A stretch of 64,000 nt of DNA from Prevotellaceae bacterium UBA4359 (GTDB lineage Bacteria > Bacteroidota > Bacteroidia > Bacteroidales > Bacteroidaceae): assembly GCA_002393555.1 (NCBI GenBank), contig DGSP01000047.1, positions 1 through 64,000 on the forward strand, read 5' to 3'. This document shows, in pieces, positions 1 through 10,634 of this stretch. The position numbers and the translations under genes are program-made. A model generated the notes under the pieces. The model was not told the origin of the DNA and ran no database searches. It was given only the letters and a program-made list of their open reading frames with translations. The first letter of the stretch is position 1; each line of letters begins with the position of its first letter.

Positions 1-90
1 TATAACAACCAGGGTGGTGCCTTCAAGCGTAAGGAAGATATGCACCGGATGGCTGAGGCTAACCGTGCATTCGCACACTTCCGCTTCTAA
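1..90 (+). CDS. rpsG: 30S ribosomal protein S7, C-terminal end (partial)
   Basis: The window opens inside this gene. The last 29 codons read in frame 1 and end at TAA 88-90; they encode the conserved S7 tail, with NNQGGAF near the start, HRMAEANRAFAHFRF at the end. S7 nucleates assembly of the head of the small subunit by binding the 3' major domain of 16S rRNA. Its position directly before fusA is the usual str-operon order, so rpsL should lie just upstream outside the window. Confidence 0.93.
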   Translation, partial: YNNQGGAFKRKEDMHRMAEANRAFAHFRF

Positions 91-136
91 TCAAACTCAT
101 TCATTATATTTAATAAGGTAAAAAGGGAAAAGAGAT

Positions 137-2254
137 ATGGCAAAGCAAGATTTGCACCTTACGCGAAACTTTGGCATCATGGCTCACATCGATGCAGGTA
201 AGACAACCACATCTGAGCGTATCTTGTTCTACACGGGTAAGACTCACAAGATTGGTGAGGTACACGATGGCGCCGCTACGATGGACTGGATGGCACAGGA
301 GCAGGAGCGTGGTATCACTATCACTTCGGCTGCCACTACTGCCTACTGGACATGGAACGGCAGCAAGTATAAGTTCAACCTGATTGACACTCCGGGACAC
401 GTCGATTTCACCGCCGAGGTGGAGCGTTCGCTCCGTGTGCTCGACGGTGCCGTGGCCACTTACTGTGCTGTGGGTGGTGTGGAGCCTCAGTCTGAGACTG
501 TGTGGCGTCAGGCCGACAAGTACAGTGTGCCTCGCATCGGCTATGTGAATAAGATGGACCGCTCGGGTGCCGACTTCTTCGAGGTGGTTCGCCAGATGAA
601 AGAGGTGCTTGGTGCCAAGGCCGTTCCTGTGGTGATTCCTATCGGTGCAGAAGAGAACTTCAAGGGTGTGATTGACCTGATTAAGATGAAGGCTATCCTT
701 TGGCACGATGAAACCATGGGTGCTGACTATGACGTGGAGGAGATTCCTGCCGACCTTCAGGCTGAGGCTGAAGAGTGGCGCGGCAAGATGCTTGAGGCTG
801 TGGCTGAGTTTGATGATGAACTGATGGAGAAGTTCTTCGACGACCCATCTACCATCACGGAAGATGAGTGCATCCGTGCGCTCCGCAAGGCTACACTCGC
901 ATTGGAGTGTACTCCTATGCTTTGTGGTTCTTCGTTCAAGAACAAGGGTGTGCAGACGCTGCTTGACTATGTGTGTGCATTCCTGCCTTCTCCGCTCGAC
1001 ACTCCCAACATCGTGGGCACCAACCCCTCGACGAAGGAGGAAGAGGACCGCACACCGTCTGAGGATGACAAGACTTCGGCTCTTGCATTCAAGATTGCAA
1101 CTGACCCCTATGTGGGCCGTCTGACTTTCATCCGTGTTTATTCGGGTAAGGTTGAGGCTGGTTCCTATATCTATAACTCTCGCTCAGGCAAGAAGGAGCG
1201 TGTGTCTCGTCTGTTCCAGATGCACTCTAACCACCAGAACCCAGTGGATGTGATTAGTGCTGGTGACATCGGTGCCGTGGTGGGTCTGAAGGATATCCAT
1301 ACGGGCGATACGCTCTGCGACGAGGATGCACCTATCGTGCTGGAGTCGATGGACTTCCCAGACCCTGTGATTGGTATCGCTGTGGAGCCAAAGACTCAGA
1401 AGGACCTCGACAAACTCTCTGTTGGTTTGCAGAAGTTGGCTGAAGAAGACCCAACCTTCACCGTGAAGACTGACGAGCAGTCTGGTCAGACCGTCATCTC
1501 TGGTATGGGTGAACTTCACCTCGACATCATCATCGACCGTCTGAAGCGTGAGTTCAAGGTGGAGTGCAACCAGGGTAAGCCACAGGTGAACTACAAAGAG
1601 GCTATCACCAAGACTGTTGACCTTCGCGAGGTGTATAAGAAGCAGTCTGGTGGTCGCGGTAAGTTTGCCGACATCATCGTGAAAGTGGGTCCTGTGGATG
1701 ATGACTTCGAGGGTACTGGACTTCAGTTCGTTGACGAGGTGAAGGGCGGTAATGTGCCTAAGGAGTTTATCCCTGCTGTGCAGAAGGGCTTTGCTGAGTC
1801 GATGAAGAACGGTGTGCTGGGCGGCTTCCCAATGGATAGCCTCAAGGTGACACTCGTGGATGGTAGTTTCCACCCAGTCGATTCTGACCAGTTGTCATTT
1901 GAAATCGCTGCACGTCAGGCATACAAGAACGCTTGCGCTCAGGCCAAGCCTGTGCTGATGGAGCCTATCATGAAACTCGAAGTGGTGACTCCTGAGGAGA
2001 ACATGGGTGACGTAATCGGCGACTTGAACAAGCGTCGTGGTCAGGTGGAAGGTATGGACAATGCCCGTTCGGGTGCCCGCATCGTGAAGGCAATGGTGCC
2101 ACTGGGCGAGATGTTCGGCTATGTGACTGCTCTCCGCACCATCACTTCTGGCCGTGCCACTTCGTCCATGCAGTATGACCACCACGCTCCAGTGTCCAGT
2201 TCTATTGCAAAGGCTGTGCTGCAGGAGTGCAACGGCCGCGTGGATCTCGTATAA
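137..2254 (+). CDS. fusA: Elongation factor G
   Basis: EF-G is the GTPase that drives translocation of tRNA and mRNA on the ribosome. The 705-residue length is normal. The G1 loop AHIDAGKT is at residues 16-23, the switch I RGITIT at 58-63, G3 DTPGH at 84-88 and G4 NKMD at 138-141, followed by the domain II barrel and the C-terminal domains with the conserved GMGELHL segment. It follows rpsG by 46 bases and starts at an ATG preceded by a purine-rich stretch. No tuf gene follows, unlike in E. coli; rpsJ comes next. Confidence 0.98.
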   Translation: MAKQDLHLTRNFGIMAHIDAGKTTTSERILFYTGKTHKIGEVHDGAATMDWMAQEQERGITITSAATTAYWTWNGSKYKFNLIDTPGHVDFTAEVERSLRVLDGAVATYCAVGGVEPQSETVWRQADKYSVPRIGYVNKMDRSGADFFEVVRQMKEVLGAKAVPVVIPIGAEENFKGVIDLIKMKAILWHDETMGADYDVEEIPADLQAEAEEWRGKMLEAVAEFDDELMEKFFDDPSTITEDECIRALRKATLALECTPMLCGSSFKNKGVQTLLDYVCAFLPSPLDTPNIVGTNPSTKEEEDRTPSEDDKTSALAFKIATDPYVGRLTFIRVYSGKVEAGSYIYNSRSGKKERVSRLFQMHSNHQNPVDVISAGDIGAVVGLKDIHTGDTLCDEDAPIVLESMDFPDPVIGIAVEPKTQKDLDKLSVGLQKLAEEDPTFTVKTDEQSGQTVISGMGELHLDIIIDRLKREFKVECNQGKPQVNYKEAITKTVDLREVYKKQSGGRGKFADIIVKVGPVDDDFEGTGLQFVDEVKGGNVPKEFIPAVQKGFAESMKNGVLGGFPMDSLKVTLVDGSFHPVDSDQLSFEIAARQAYKNACAQAKPVLMEPIMKLEVVTPEENMGDVIGDLNKRRGQVEGMDNARSGARIVKAMVPLGEMFGYVTALRTITSGRATSSMQYDHHAPVSSSIAKAVLQECNGRVDLV

Positions 2255-2268
2255 TCAAGAAAAAGTTT

Positions 2269-2308
2269 GGGGGTGCAGGCAAGCATACGACTCTTTGCCT
2301 GCATACCC
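2269..2308 (+). promoter_or_regulatory. Hairpin in the fusA-rpsJ intergenic leader
   Basis: In the 94-base gap between fusA and rpsJ, TGCAGGCAA (2274-2282) pairs with TTGCCTGCA (2295-2303), and GGG/CCC can extend the stem past a two-base bulge. No T-run follows, so a simple terminator is unlikely. Its place just before the S10 operon suggests an attenuator or ribosomal-protein binding leader; that role is inference. Confidence 0.45.
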
Positions 2309-2348
2309 TCCTACTTATATATATTAATTACTAAAAATAATTAGAAAA

Positions 2349-2657
2349 ATGAGTCAGCAAAAAATTCGTATCAAACTCAAGTCTTATGACCACAATCTCG
2401 TGGATAAGTCTGCAGAGAAGATTGTGAAGGCTGTGAAGGCTACTGATGCCATCGTGAGTGGTCCTATCCCACTTCCAACTCACAAGCGTATCTTCACTGT
2501 GAACCGTTCAACTTTCGTGAACAAGAAGTCTCGTGAGCAGTTTGAACTGAGCACCTACAAGAGACTGATTGACATTTACAGTTCTACCACTAAGACGGTG
2601 GATGCCCTGATGAAACTTGAACTCCCCAGCGGTGTTGAGGTCGAGATAAAGGTTTGA
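2349..2657 (+). CDS. rpsJ: 30S ribosomal protein S10
   Basis: First gene of the S10 operon, 102 residues, the usual length. It starts [15 protein letters not shown] and carries the conserved loop sequence with PIPLPT and the KSREQFE stretch, which reaches into the head of the 30S subunit. S10 also acts in transcription antitermination as a NusB partner in other bacteria. It is followed by rplC after 32 bases and is presumably cotranscribed with it. Confidence 0.97.
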   Translation: MSQQKIRIKLKSYDHNLVDKSAEKIVKAVKATDAIVSGPIPLPTHKRIFTVNRSTFVNKKSREQFELSTYKRLIDIYSSTTKTVDALMKLELPSGVEVEIKV

Positions 2658-2689
2658 TATAGTCGAGAACAATTAAAAGTTATATTGAA

Positions 2690-3304
2690 ATGCCAGGATT
2701 AATTGGAAAAAAAATCGGAATGACATCCGTTTTCAGTGCTGAGGGCAAGAATCTGCCATGCACTGTTATCGAAGTAGGTCCTTGTGTTGTAACTCAAGTA
2801 AAGACTGTCGAGAAAGATGGCTACGCTGCCGTTCAGGTGGGCTTCCAGGACAAGAAGGAGAAGCACACGACAAAGCAGATGATGGGTCACTTCAAGAAAG
2901 CCGGTACAACACCAAAGAGACACTTGGCCGAGTTCACTTATGACGAGGAACACAATCTCGGTGATGTAATCACTGTGGAACTTTTCAACGATGCTGCTTA
3001 CGTTGATGTAACAGGCACATCTAAGGGTAAGGGATTCCAGGGCGTTGTGAAGCGTCATGGCTTCGGCGGTGTAGGTCAGGCTACTCACGGTCAGGATGAC
3101 CGTCTGCGCAAGCCAGGTTCTATCGGTGCTTGTGCCACACCTTCTCGTGTGTTCAAAAACGTGCCAATGGGCGGTCAGATGGGTAATGAACAGGTGACCA
3201 CTCACAACCTTCAGGTAATTAAAGTAGTTCCAGAGCATAACCTCCTTCTCCTGAAGGGTAGTGTGCCAGGCTGCAAAGGTTCAATCGTTATAATCAAGAA
3301 GTAA
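2690..3304 (+). CDS. rplC: 50S ribosomal protein L3
   Basis: L3 binds domain VI of 23S rRNA close to the peptidyl transferase centre. The 204-residue protein begins [15 protein letters not shown] and contains the conserved [13 protein letters not shown] segment and the [11 protein letters not shown] loop, where the glutamine methylated in E. coli lies. Position two of the S10 operon, with rplD starting three bases after its stop codon. Confidence 0.97.
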   Translation: MPGLIGKKIGMTSVFSAEGKNLPCTVIEVGPCVVTQVKTVEKDGYAAVQVGFQDKKEKHTTKQMMGHFKKAGTTPKRHLAEFTYDEEHNLGDVITVELFNDAAYVDVTGTSKGKGFQGVVKRHGFGGVGQATHGQDDRLRKPGSIGACATPSRVFKNVPMGGQMGNEQVTTHNLQVIKVVPEHNLLLLKGSVPGCKGSIVIIKK

Positions 3305-3307
3305 GCA

Positions 3308-3937
3308 ATGGAAGTTTCTGTATTAAATATCAAGGGCGAGGACACTGGAAAGAAGGTGGTTCTGAACGATGCAATCTTCGGAATTGAGCCTAACGACCAC
3401 TGTATCTACCTCGCAGTGAACCAGTACCTTGCTGCTCAGCGCCAGGGTACTCACAAGTCGAAGGAAAGAAGCGAAATCGCAGGCTCTACTCGCAAACTCA
3501 TCCGCCAGAAGGGTGGTGGTGGCGCTCGTCGCGGCGACATCAAGTCTCCAGTGCTTCGTGGCGGCGGTCGTGTGTTCGGTCCACGTCCTCGTGATTATTG
3601 GTTCAAACTGAACAAGAAGGTGAAGGCTTTGGCTCGCAAGAGTGCCCTCTCTTACAAGGCACAACAGAACGCTATTGTTGTCGTTGAAGACTTCGATTTT
3701 GAGGCCCCAAAGACAAAAGATGGTGTTGCTTTGTTAAATAATCTTAAAATTGAGGGTAAGAAGACACTCATCGTTTTGTCAGAAGTAAAAAAGAACGTAA
3801 ATTTGTCAGTCCGTAACATTCAGCGTGTTGAAGTTATGACAGCAAGTGCACTCAATACATACAAAGTAATGAATGCAAATGTTCTTGTTATGACTGAAAA
3901 TGCGCTCAAGTTGGTTGACGAAACTTTTAACAAGTAA
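3308..3937 (+). CDS. rplD: 50S ribosomal protein L4
   Basis: L4 lines the exit tunnel and in Gammaproteobacteria represses its own S10 operon. This 209-residue protein has the tunnel-loop signature around [19 protein letters not shown] and FGPRPRDYW. It lies between rplC and rplW in the standard order. Whether it regulates the operon here cannot be seen, but the hairpin before rpsJ would be the site to test. Confidence 0.97.
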   Translation: MEVSVLNIKGEDTGKKVVLNDAIFGIEPNDHCIYLAVNQYLAAQRQGTHKSKERSEIAGSTRKLIRQKGGGGARRGDIKSPVLRGGGRVFGPRPRDYWFKLNKKVKALARKSALSYKAQQNAIVVVEDFDFEAPKTKDGVALLNNLKIEGKKTLIVLSEVKKNVNLSVRNIQRVEVMTASALNTYKVMNANVLVMTENALKLVDETFNK

Positions 3938-3951
3938 GGAGGTACTAGAAT

Positions 3952-4245
3952 ATGGCATATATCGTAAAACCATTGGTTACAGAGAAGATGACAGCTATCT
4001 CGGAGAAGCAGAACAACAAGTTCGGCTTCATCGTGCTTCCTTCTGCCAATAAGATTGAGATTAAAAAGGAAATAGAGGCTAAGTATAACGTAAATGTAGT
4101 TTCGGTTAACACCATGAACTACGCTGGTAAGCGTAAGAGCCGCTACACTAAGGCTGGTGTTATAAAGGGCCGCACAAAGGCTTACAAGAAAGCAATTGTG
4201 ACCCTGAAGGAAGGCGAGACTATTGATTTCTATAGTAACATTTAA
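3952..4245 (+). CDS. rplW: 50S ribosomal protein L23
   Basis: L23 sits at the tunnel exit and docks trigger factor and SRP. The 97-residue product starts [14 protein letters not shown], the typical L23 N-terminus, and has the basic arm with [17 protein letters not shown] purine-rich AAGGAGG lies just before the start (3937-3943), one of the few clear Shine-Dalgarno sequences in the window. Confidence 0.97.
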   Translation: MAYIVKPLVTEKMTAISEKQNNKFGFIVLPSANKIEIKKEIEAKYNVNVVSVNTMNYAGKRKSRYTKAGVIKGRTKAYKKAIVTLKEGETIDFYSNI

Positions 4246-4253
4246 TTAAACAA

Positions 4254-5078
4254 ATGGGTATTCGTAAATTTAGACCAGTAACTCCTGGTCAAAGACACAA
4301 GGCTATTGGTACTTTTGATGATGTTACTACATCGGTACCAGAGAAAACTCTTGTTTTCGGTAAGCGCAGCACTGGCGGACGTAACAACTCCGGCCAGATT
4401 ACTGTCCGTTACAGAGGTGGCGGTCACAAGCGCCTGATTCGTATCGTCGATTTCAAGAGAGAGAAGGACGGAATCCCCGCAGTGGTGAAGACTATTGAGT
4501 ACGATCCAAACCGCTCTGCGCGCATCGCACTCGTCTTCTATGCTGACGGTGAGAAACGTTACATTGTTGCTCCTAACGGATTGCAGGTAGGCGCTACCAT
4601 CATGTCAGGCCCAGAGGCGACTCCAGACCTTGGCAACTCGCTCCCACTTGAGAACATCCCAGTCGGTACTGTGATTCACAATATCGAACTGCGTCCAGGT
4701 CAGGGCGCCAAGATGGTTCGTTCAGCCGGCAATTTTGCTCAGTTAACTTCACGTGAAGGCCGCTATTGCGTCATCAAACTCCCTTCAGGCGAAATTCGTA
4801 AGGTGCTTTCTGTTTGCCGCGCAACGATCGGTAGCGTGAGCAACTCGGATCACGCACTTGAATCTTCAGGCAAGGCAGGTCGTAGCCGCTGGCTCGGTCG
4901 TCGCCCACACAACCGTGGTGTTGTGATGAACCCAATTGATCACCCGATGGGTGGTGGTGAAGGACGTCACACCGGCGGACACCCACGTTCGCGCAATGGC
5001 CTTTACGCTAAGGGTCTCAAGACTCGTGCGCCTAAGAAGCAGTCGAATAAGTACATTATTGAAAGACGTAACAAATAA
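4254..5078 (+). CDS. rplB: 50S ribosomal protein L2
   Basis: L2 is a universally conserved protein needed for subunit association and peptidyl transferase activity. At 274 residues it has full length; the C-terminal [18 protein letters not shown] region carries the conserved histidine implicated in activity in E. coli. It starts nine bases after rplW and is followed by rpsS after 12 bases. Confidence 0.98.
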   Translation: MGIRKFRPVTPGQRHKAIGTFDDVTTSVPEKTLVFGKRSTGGRNNSGQITVRYRGGGHKRLIRIVDFKREKDGIPAVVKTIEYDPNRSARIALVFYADGEKRYIVAPNGLQVGATIMSGPEATPDLGNSLPLENIPVGTVIHNIELRPGQGAKMVRSAGNFAQLTSREGRYCVIKLPSGEIRKVLSVCRATIGSVSNSDHALESSGKAGRSRWLGRRPHNRGVVMNPIDHPMGGGEGRHTGGHPRSRNGLYAKGLKTRAPKKQSNKYIIERRNK

Positions 5079-5090
5079 AGTTAACTGAAT

Positions 5091-5360
5091 ATGAGTCGTT
5101 CATTAAAAAAAGGTCCATACATCAACGTGAAGCTCGAAAAGAAGGTTCTCGCCATGAACGAGAGCGGCAAGAAGAGCGTTATCAAGTCGTGGGCTCGCGC
5201 TTCGATGATATCCCCAGACTTTGTGGGTCATACCATTGCTGTGCACAACGGTAATAAATTCATCCCTGTTTACATTACTGAAAATATGGTAGGACATAAA
5301 CTCGGTGAGTTTGCTCTTACTCGTACTTTCCGCGGTCACGCAGGCAATAAGAAGAAGTAA
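5091..5360 (+). CDS. rpsS: 30S ribosomal protein S19
   Basis: S19 forms a complex with S13 in the head of the small subunit and contacts the A-site finger. The 89-residue protein starts [11 protein letters not shown] and ends with the conserved [16 protein letters not shown] basic tail. Usual place between rplB and rplV. Confidence 0.97.
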   Translation: MSRSLKKGPYINVKLEKKVLAMNESGKKSVIKSWARASMISPDFVGHTIAVHNGNKFIPVYITENMVGHKLGEFALTRTFRGHAGNKKK

Positions 5361-5404
5361 TTGTAGAAAACAGGCTTCAATCAAGTAAAAAAGACTATTA
5401 TATA

Positions 5405-5809
5405 ATGGGAGCAAGAAAAAGATTAATGGCCGAGAAGATTAAAGAGGCCAAAAAGACTGCCTACTTCGCCAGTCTTCGCGATGTTCCTTCATCGCCCCGC
5501 AAGATGCGCTATGTCGCTGACCTCGTGCGTGGCATGGAAGTGAGCAAGGCTCTTGCAACGCTCAAGTTCAACAGCAAGGATGCTGCCAAGAACATCGAGA
5601 AGGTGCTTCGGTCTGCTATCGCTAACTGGGAGCAGAAGAATGACCGCAAGGCTGAAAACGGAGAACTCTATATCTCTAAGATTTTTGTTGACGAAGGTGC
5701 TACTCTCAAGCGTATGAGACCAGCACCTCAGGGACGTGGTTACAGAATCCGCAAGCGTTCGAACCACATCACCATCTTCGTGGACGCTAAAACTAATGAG
5801 GAAAAGTAA
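5405..5809 (+). CDS. rplV: 50S ribosomal protein L22
   Basis: L22 forms part of the exit tunnel constriction with L4. This protein has 134 residues, somewhat longer than the 110 of E. coli because of an N-terminal leader before the conserved [14 protein letters not shown] segment. The tunnel hairpin tip reads [15 protein letters not shown], the site of macrolide-resistance mutations in other bacteria, and looks wild type. Confidence 0.97.
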   Translation: MGARKRLMAEKIKEAKKTAYFASLRDVPSSPRKMRYVADLVRGMEVSKALATLKFNSKDAAKNIEKVLRSAIANWEQKNDRKAENGELYISKIFVDEGATLKRMRPAPQGRGYRIRKRSNHITIFVDAKTNEEK

Positions 5810-5811
5810 TT

Positions 5812-6543
5812 ATGGGACAAAAATGTAATCCAATAAGCAACCGCCTCGGTATCGTAAGAGGTTGGGATTCTAACTGGTTCGGCGGAAATGATTTTGGTGA
5901 CAACCTCCTTGAGGACAGCAAAATCCGCAAGTACCTCAACGCGCGCCTCGCTAAGGCCAGCGTTTCTAAGATTGTTATTGAACGTACACTGAAACTCGTC
6001 ACCATCACTATCTGCACGGCTCGCCCAGGCTTCATCATCGGTAAGGGCGGTGAGCAGGTGGAGGCTCTGAAGAAGGAACTGAAGAAGGTTACTGACAAAG
6101 AGGTTCAGATTAACATCTACGAGATTAAGCGTCCTGAACTTGATGCTGTGATTGTGGCTAATAACATCGCACGTCAGATTGAAGGCAAGATTGCTTATCG
6201 TCGTGCTATCAAGACTGCTATCGCTAACACGATGCGTTCTGGAGCAGAAGGTATCAAAGTGCAGATTTCCGGCCGTCTGAATGGCGCTGAAATGAGCCGT
6301 TCTGAAATGTATAAGGAAGGACGCACTCCTCTTCACACTCTCCGTGCAGACATTGACTACTGTTTGGCAGAGGCTCTCACGAAGGTTGGTCTCCTTGGTG
6401 TCAAGGTTTGGATTTGCCGTGGTGAGAAATTCGGCAAGCAGGATCTCACTCCTAATTTCTCTCAGCAGAAGGATGCAGGACGTGGTGGTAACAATGGTGG
6501 CGGACGTCGTTTTAGAAACAGAAAGTCTAATAACCGCAATTAA
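5812..6543 (+). CDS. rpsC: 30S ribosomal protein S3
   Basis: S3 surrounds the mRNA entry channel. The 243-residue protein starts [13 protein letters not shown], has the KH domain with the GKGGEQV loop, and the C-terminal S3 domain with [13 protein letters not shown]. The C-terminus is a Gly/Asn/Arg-rich tail. It starts two bases after the rplV stop. Confidence 0.97.
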   Translation: MGQKCNPISNRLGIVRGWDSNWFGGNDFGDNLLEDSKIRKYLNARLAKASVSKIVIERTLKLVTITICTARPGFIIGKGGEQVEALKKELKKVTDKEVQINIYEIKRPELDAVIVANNIARQIEGKIAYRRAIKTAIANTMRSGAEGIKVQISGRLNGAEMSRSEMYKEGRTPLHTLRADIDYCLAEALTKVGLLGVKVWICRGEKFGKQDLTPNFSQQKDAGRGGNNGGGRRFRNRKSNNRN

Positions 6544-6610
6544 TTAATCTGCTTGTGGACCAAAGTGTGGCACTCGTCACGCGGAGGCGCAGCTATAGAA
6601 GGTATTAACT

Positions 6611-7042
6611 ATGTTACAGCCAAAAAGACAAAAATATAGAAGACCGCAAAAAGGTCGCGGTCGTTGGAAGGGTGTCTCTCACAGAGGTACTGAACTCGCT
6701 TTCGGTAGCTTTGGCATCAAGGCACTCGAGACAAAATGGATTTCCGCCCGTCAGATAGAGGCTGCCCGTGTGGCTATCACGCGTTACATGCAGCGTCAGG
6801 GTCAGGTCTGGATTCGCATCTTCCCTGACAAGCCAATCACAAAGAAACCTGCTGACGTCCGAATGGGTAAGGGTAAGGGTGATCCATATCAGTATGTGTT
6901 CCCTGCAAAGCCAGGACGCATTCTTTTCGAGATTGAAGGTGTTTCTTATGACATCGCCAAGGAGGCTCTCCGACTCGGTGCTCAGAAACTTCCTACTACC
7001 ACAAAGTTTGTTGTACGTCGTGATTACGATAAAAACGCTTAA
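6611..7042 (+). CDS. rplP: 50S ribosomal protein L16
   Basis: L16 organises the A-site region of the large subunit. The 143-residue protein starts [17 protein letters not shown] and contains the [16 protein letters not shown] loop with the conserved arginine hydroxylated in E. coli. A 67-base gap precedes it, unusual within this tightly packed operon. Confidence 0.97.
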   Translation: MLQPKRQKYRRPQKGRGRWKGVSHRGTELAFGSFGIKALETKWISARQIEAARVAITRYMQRQGQVWIRIFPDKPITKKPADVRMGKGKGDPYQYVFPAKPGRILFEIEGVSYDIAKEALRLGAQKLPTTTKFVVRRDYDKNA

Positions 7043-7044
7043 TT

Positions 7045-7233
7045 ATGAAAATTTCAGAAATTAGAGAACTTACTACAGAAGAACTCGCTGAGCGTATCGA
7101 AGTGGAGGTTGCTAACTTGAACAACATGAAGTTCAACCACAGTATTTCTCCGCTTGCCGACAATTCTCAGATTAAGAAGTTGCGTCACGACATCGCGCGT
7201 ATGAAAGGCGAACTTACTCAGCGAAATAAATAA
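7045..7233 (+). CDS. rpmC: 50S ribosomal protein L29
   Basis: Small two-helix protein near the tunnel exit next to L23. It has 62 residues, begins [18 protein letters not shown] and ends with the conserved [18 protein letters not shown] helix. It starts two bases after rplP. Confidence 0.96.
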   Translation: MKISEIRELTTEELAERIEVEVANLNNMKFNHSISPLADNSQIKKLRHDIARMKGELTQRNK

Positions 7234-7243
7234 TGTATCGAGA

Positions 7244-7501
7244 ATGGAAGCAAGAAATTTAAGAAAGCAAAGACAGGGTGTCGTGACCAGCGATAAGATG
7301 GATAAGACTATTGTTGTGTCTGCCAAGTTCAAGGAGAAGCACCCTATATATGGTAAGTTTGTCCAGAAGACAAAGAAGTACCATGCTCATGACGAGAAGA
7401 ACGATGCCCACATCGGCGACACTGTTCTGATTATGGAAACTCGCCCATTGAGCAAAATGAAGAGATGGAGATTAGTACAAATTGTAGAAAGGGCTAAGTA
7501 A
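7244..7501 (+). CDS. rpsQ: 30S ribosomal protein S17
   Basis: Primary 16S rRNA binding protein, 85 residues, with the OB-fold signature [14 protein letters not shown] and the [20 protein letters not shown] segment. Standard place between rpmC and rplN; rplN starts two bases after its stop. Confidence 0.97.
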   Translation: MEARNLRKQRQGVVTSDKMDKTIVVSAKFKEKHPIYGKFVQKTKKYHAHDEKNDAHIGDTVLIMETRPLSKMKRWRLVQIVERAK

Positions 7502-7503
7502 TT

Positions 7504-7869
7504 ATGATACAGGTAGAATCAAGATTGCAGGTCGCTGATAACAGCGGTGCTCGCGAAGTGCTTTGTATCCGTGTCTTAGGCGGTACAAGACGTCGCTATG
7601 CTACAGTAGGAGACGTAATCGTTGTAGCAGTAAAGAGCGCGATTCCTACGAGTGAGGTAAAGAAGGGTTCTGTCTCTAAGGCTCTGATTGTTCGTACTAA
7701 GAAAGAGGTACGTCGCCCAGACGGTTCATACATTCGTTTCGATGACAATGCATGCGTTCTGTTGAACAATGCTGGCGAAATGAGAGGTAGCCGTATCTTT
7801 GGCCCTGTAGCCCGTGAGCTCCGTGCTGCAAACATGAAAGTAGTTTCTTTGGCTACTGAAGTACTTTAA
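7504..7869 (+). CDS. rplN: 50S ribosomal protein L14
   Basis: L14 contacts 16S rRNA in an intersubunit bridge and binds RsfS. The 121-residue product begins [17 protein letters not shown] and contains [11 protein letters not shown], both diagnostic. It opens the part of the cluster equivalent to the spc operon of E. coli, but no separate promoter is evident here. Confidence 0.97.
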   Translation: MIQVESRLQVADNSGAREVLCIRVLGGTRRRYATVGDVIVVAVKSAIPTSEVKKGSVSKALIVRTKKEVRRPDGSYIRFDDNACVLLNNAGEMRGSRIFGPVARELRAANMKVVSLATEVL

Positions 7870-7887
7870 CAATAAAAGTAAACAGCA

Positions 7888-8208
7888 ATGAGTAAATTAC
7901 ATATTAAGAAAGGCGACATGGTTTACGTGAACGCTGGCGATGAAAAGGGTAAGACTGGTAAGGTCACCAAAGTCCTCGTCGAGAAGAAACGTGCCATTGT
8001 CGAGGGTGTGAACATGATCAAGAAAAGCACCAAGCCTAGTGCAGCACACCCACAGGGAGGTATTATCGAGCAGGAGGCTCCTATCCACATTTCAAACTTG
8101 AATGTTGTTGACCCAAAGACTGGAAAACCCACTCGTATCGGTCGCAAGAAGGGTGAGAATGGAAAGTTAGTTCGTTACGCTAAAAAGTCAGGGGAGGAAT
8201 TACAATGA
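7888..8208 (+). CDS. rplX: 50S ribosomal protein L24
   Basis: Assembly initiator protein of the 50S subunit, 106 residues. The KOW motif is near the N-terminus ([20 protein letters not shown]). The stop codon overlaps the rplE start by four bases (ATGA), indicating translational coupling. Confidence 0.97.
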   Translation: MSKLHIKKGDMVYVNAGDEKGKTGKVTKVLVEKKRAIVEGVNMIKKSTKPSAAHPQGGIIEQEAPIHISNLNVVDPKTGKPTRIGRKKGENGKLVRYAKKSGEELQ

Positions 8209-8759
8209 GTACTACTGCACAATTGAAGAACGTGTATGCAGAGCAGATTGCTCCTGCACTTATGAAGCAGTTCAACTACTCTTCACCAATGCAGATTCCT
8301 GTATTGAAGAAGATTGTTGTGAACCAAGGTCTTGGCATGGCGACTGCTGACAAGAAAGTGATAGAAGTTGCCATGAACGAGATTGCTCAGATTACAGGTC
8401 AGAAGCCTGTCGCAACTAAGTCAAAGAAGGACATCTCTAATTTCCGCCTGCGTAAGCAGATGCCTATTGGAGTGATGGTCACTCTCCGCCGTGAGCGTAT
8501 GTACGAGTTTCTTGAGAAACTGATTCGTGTATCGCTTCCGCGTATTCGTGACTTCAAGGGAATTGAGTCTAAGTTCGACGGTCGTGGTAACTACACTCTT
8601 GGTATTACAGAGCAGATTATTTTCCCTGAAATCAACATAGACCAAGTGGATAAGATTACGGGTATGAACATTACATTCGTGACCTCTGCTAAAACTGACG
8701 AGGAGGGGTATGCACTTCTCAAGGCTTTCGGTCTCCCATTTAAGGACGCTAAAAAGTAA
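8205..8759 (+). CDS. rplE: 50S ribosomal protein L5
   Basis: L5 binds 5S rRNA and contacts P-site tRNA. The 184-residue protein contains the conserved KIVVNQGLG segment, [17 protein letters not shown] and the [17 protein letters not shown] region. Overlaps rplX by four bases. In E. coli the S8 repressor site lies at the start of this gene; no claim can be made here. Confidence 0.97.
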   Translation: MSTTAQLKNVYAEQIAPALMKQFNYSSPMQIPVLKKIVVNQGLGMATADKKVIEVAMNEIAQITGQKPVATKSKKDISNFRLRKQMPIGVMVTLRRERMYEFLEKLIRVSLPRIRDFKGIESKFDGRGNYTLGITEQIIFPEINIDQVDKITGMNITFVTSAKTDEEGYALLKAFGLPFKDAKK

Positions 8760-8766
8760 AATAGAA

Positions 8767-9069
8767 ATGGCAAAAGAATCAATGAAAGCACGTGAGGTAA
8801 AGCGTGCAAAACTCGTAGCAAAGTATGCCGCTAAGCGTGCGGCTTTGAAGAAGGTGATTGCTACAGCCGAGGATCCAATCGAGGCTTACGAGGCCGCTCG
8901 TGCCCTTCAGGACATCCCCGCTAATGCAAATCCCATCCGTCTTCACAACCGTTGCAAGATTACTGGACGTCCCAGAGGCTTCATGCGTCAGTTTGGACTC
9001 TCTCGTATCCAGTTCCGCGAGATGGCATCTGCTGGTCTTATTCCAGGCGTGAAGAAAGCAAGCTGGTAA
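8767..9069 (+). CDS. rpsN: 30S ribosomal protein S14, long zinc-free type
   Basis: S14 completes the head of the 30S subunit. The start at ATG 8767 gives [15 protein letters not shown] and 100 residues; an upstream in-frame start at 8710 would overlap rplE and is rejected. This is the long form: only one cysteine occurs near [13 protein letters not shown], so the CxxC zinc ligands of the short form are absent. The conserved [12 protein letters not shown] core is present. It is followed by a 215-base gap before rpsH. Confidence 0.96.
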   Translation: MAKESMKAREVKRAKLVAKYAAKRAALKKVIATAEDPIEAYEAARALQDIPANANPIRLHNRCKITGRPRGFMRQFGLSRIQFREMASAGLIPGVKKASW

Positions 9070-9284
9070 ATTGCGGTTACCAGTAGCGATATTTAGTAAA
9101 CAAAAATCTGATGGTTACCAGTTCGGGGGTAACCTAACAGATACTTTGCTTCTAAAAAACGGCGGAGGAAAACAGTTACAGGACTAAGCCCCTTCGCTGG
9201 TAAAGCTAAGTTAAGAAAGTTTTAATTTAAGTTTAAATATTGTCGGGATTCTCCCAAACGCTTCCCGATTAATTTAATTCAATT
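9070..9284 (+). promoter_or_regulatory. Structured untranslated region before rpsH
   Basis: This is by far the largest gap inside the ribosomal cluster. GGTTACCAG occurs twice (9075-9083, 9113-9121); either copy of GGTTACC can pair with GGTAACC at 9128-9134, so the two pairings exclude one another. A further stem, TCGGGA 9243-9248 with TCCCGA 9263-9268, lies 16 bases before the rpsH start codon. No ORF is seen. A cis-acting leader controlling the rpsH-secY segment, perhaps bound by S8 or another product of the operon, fits, but this is inference. Confidence 0.5.
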
Positions 9285-9680
9285 ATGACAGATCCAATAG
9301 CTGATTATCTCACGAGGTTAAGAAATGCAATCATGGCTAAGCACAAGATTGTGGAAGTTCCTGCCTCAAACCTGAAGAAGGAAATCACTAAGATTCTCTT
9401 TGACAAAGGTTACATTTTGAACTACAAGTTCATCGAAGAAGGTCCTCAGGGCACAATCAAGATTGCTCTCAAGTATGACCCTCAGACAAAAGTAAGTGCT
9501 ATTCAGTGCTTGAAGCGTGTTTCTCGTCCAGGTCTTCGTAAGTACACTGGCTACAAGGACATGCCGCGTGTTATTAATGGATTGGGTATAGCCGTTGTAT
9601 CCACATCCAAAGGTGTAATGACAGACAAGGAGGCTTCTGAACTCAAGGTGGGTGGAGAAGTTCTTTGCTATGTTTATTAA
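9285..9680 (+). CDS. rpsH: 30S ribosomal protein S8
   Basis: Central-domain 16S rRNA binder and, in E. coli, translational repressor of the spc operon. The protein has 131 residues, starts MTDPIADYLTRLRNA and ends with the conserved STSKGVMTDKEA and GGEVLCYVY. It is preceded by the long structured gap described separately. Confidence 0.97.
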   Translation: MTDPIADYLTRLRNAIMAKHKIVEVPASNLKKEITKILFDKGYILNYKFIEEGPQGTIKIALKYDPQTKVSAIQCLKRVSRPGLRKYTGYKDMPRVINGLGIAVVSTSKGVMTDKEASELKVGGEVLCYVY

Positions 9681-9696
9681 TTAAGGAGGATATATA

Positions 9697-10266
9697 ATGT
9701 CTAGAATTGGTAAATTACCTATTAATATTCCTGCAGGAGTCACTGTTACTCATAAGGATGACATTGTAACTGTAAAAGGTCCCAAAGGCGAACTCAGCCA
9801 ATATGTAAACCCTGCAATCAAGGTTTGTATCGAGGACGGCAAGTTGACAATGGAGGAGAATGAAGAACTGATGCAGGATAATGCGAAGCAGCGTCATGCT
9901 TTCCACGGATTGTATCGCTCGCTTGTGAACAATATGGTGATTGGCGTATCTGAAGGCTACAAAAAGACTCTTCAGATTGTAGGTGTCGGTTACCGTGTGT
10001 CTAACCAGGGCAATGTTCTTGAGTTCGCACTTGGCTATTCTCATGCAATTGTTTTCGAACTTCCGAAAGAAATCAAGGTGGAAACAAAATCTGAGAGAAA
10101 TCAGGATCCTCTTATCATGCTCGAGTCATGCGACAAGCAGTTGCTTGGACTCGTTTGTGCTAAGATTCGTTCTTTCCGTAAGCCTGAACCATATAAGGGT
10201 AAGGGTATCCGCTTCCAGGGTGAAGTGATTAGAAGAAAGTCTGGTAAGTCTGCAAGTGCTAAATAA
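9697..10266 (+). CDS. rplF: 50S ribosomal protein L6
   Basis: L6 lies near the factor-binding site of the large subunit. The 189-residue protein starts [15 protein letters not shown] and ends with the conserved [11 protein letters not shown] signature. AAGGAGG at 9683-9689, seven bases before the start, is a clear ribosome binding site. Confidence 0.97.
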   Translation: MSRIGKLPINIPAGVTVTHKDDIVTVKGPKGELSQYVNPAIKVCIEDGKLTMEENEELMQDNAKQRHAFHGLYRSLVNNMVIGVSEGYKKTLQIVGVGYRVSNQGNVLEFALGYSHAIVFELPKEIKVETKSERNQDPLIMLESCDKQLLGLVCAKIRSFRKPEPYKGKGIRFQGEVIRRKSGKSASAK

Positions 10267-10283
10267 TTAAAATTGACAAGAGT

Positions 10284-10625
10284 ATGATTACAAAGATAGA
10301 AAGACGTATCAAGATTAAATATAGAGTACGCAATAAGATTTCTGGTACTGCTGAACGCCCTCGTATGAGCGTATTCAGAAGCAATAAGCAGATTTACGTT
10401 CAGGTAATTGATGATGACGCACAGAAGACACTTGTCGCTGCATCGTCACTTGGTCTGGAAAAGATGAACAAGTCAGAACAGGCTGAGAAGGTTGGTGAAA
10501 TGGTGGCAAAGAAGGCTCTTGAGGCTGGAATTACTGCTGTTGTGTTCGACCGCAATGGTTACCTGTATCACGGTAGAGTTAAGAAGGTGGCAGATGCTGC
10601 CCGTAATGCTGGACTTAAATTTTAA
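10284..10625 (+). CDS. rplR: 50S ribosomal protein L18
   Basis: 5S rRNA binding protein of 113 residues. The [20 protein letters not shown] motif and the C-terminal [20 protein letters not shown] are diagnostic. It sits between rplF and rpsE as usual. Confidence 0.97.
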   Translation: MITKIERRIKIKYRVRNKISGTAERPRMSVFRSNKQIYVQVIDDDAQKTLVAASSLGLEKMNKSEQAEKVGEMVAKKALEAGITAVVFDRNGYLYHGRVKKVADAARNAGLKF

Positions 10626-10634
10626 AATACGATT

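Noticed and set aside
8710..8766. Longer rpsN start
   Set aside because: It lies inside rplE; the conserved S14 N-terminus starts at 8767.
9135..9220. Cobalamin-type riboswitch before rpsH
   Set aside because: Some short stretches resemble a B12 box by eye, but neither the core helices nor a related gene is present.
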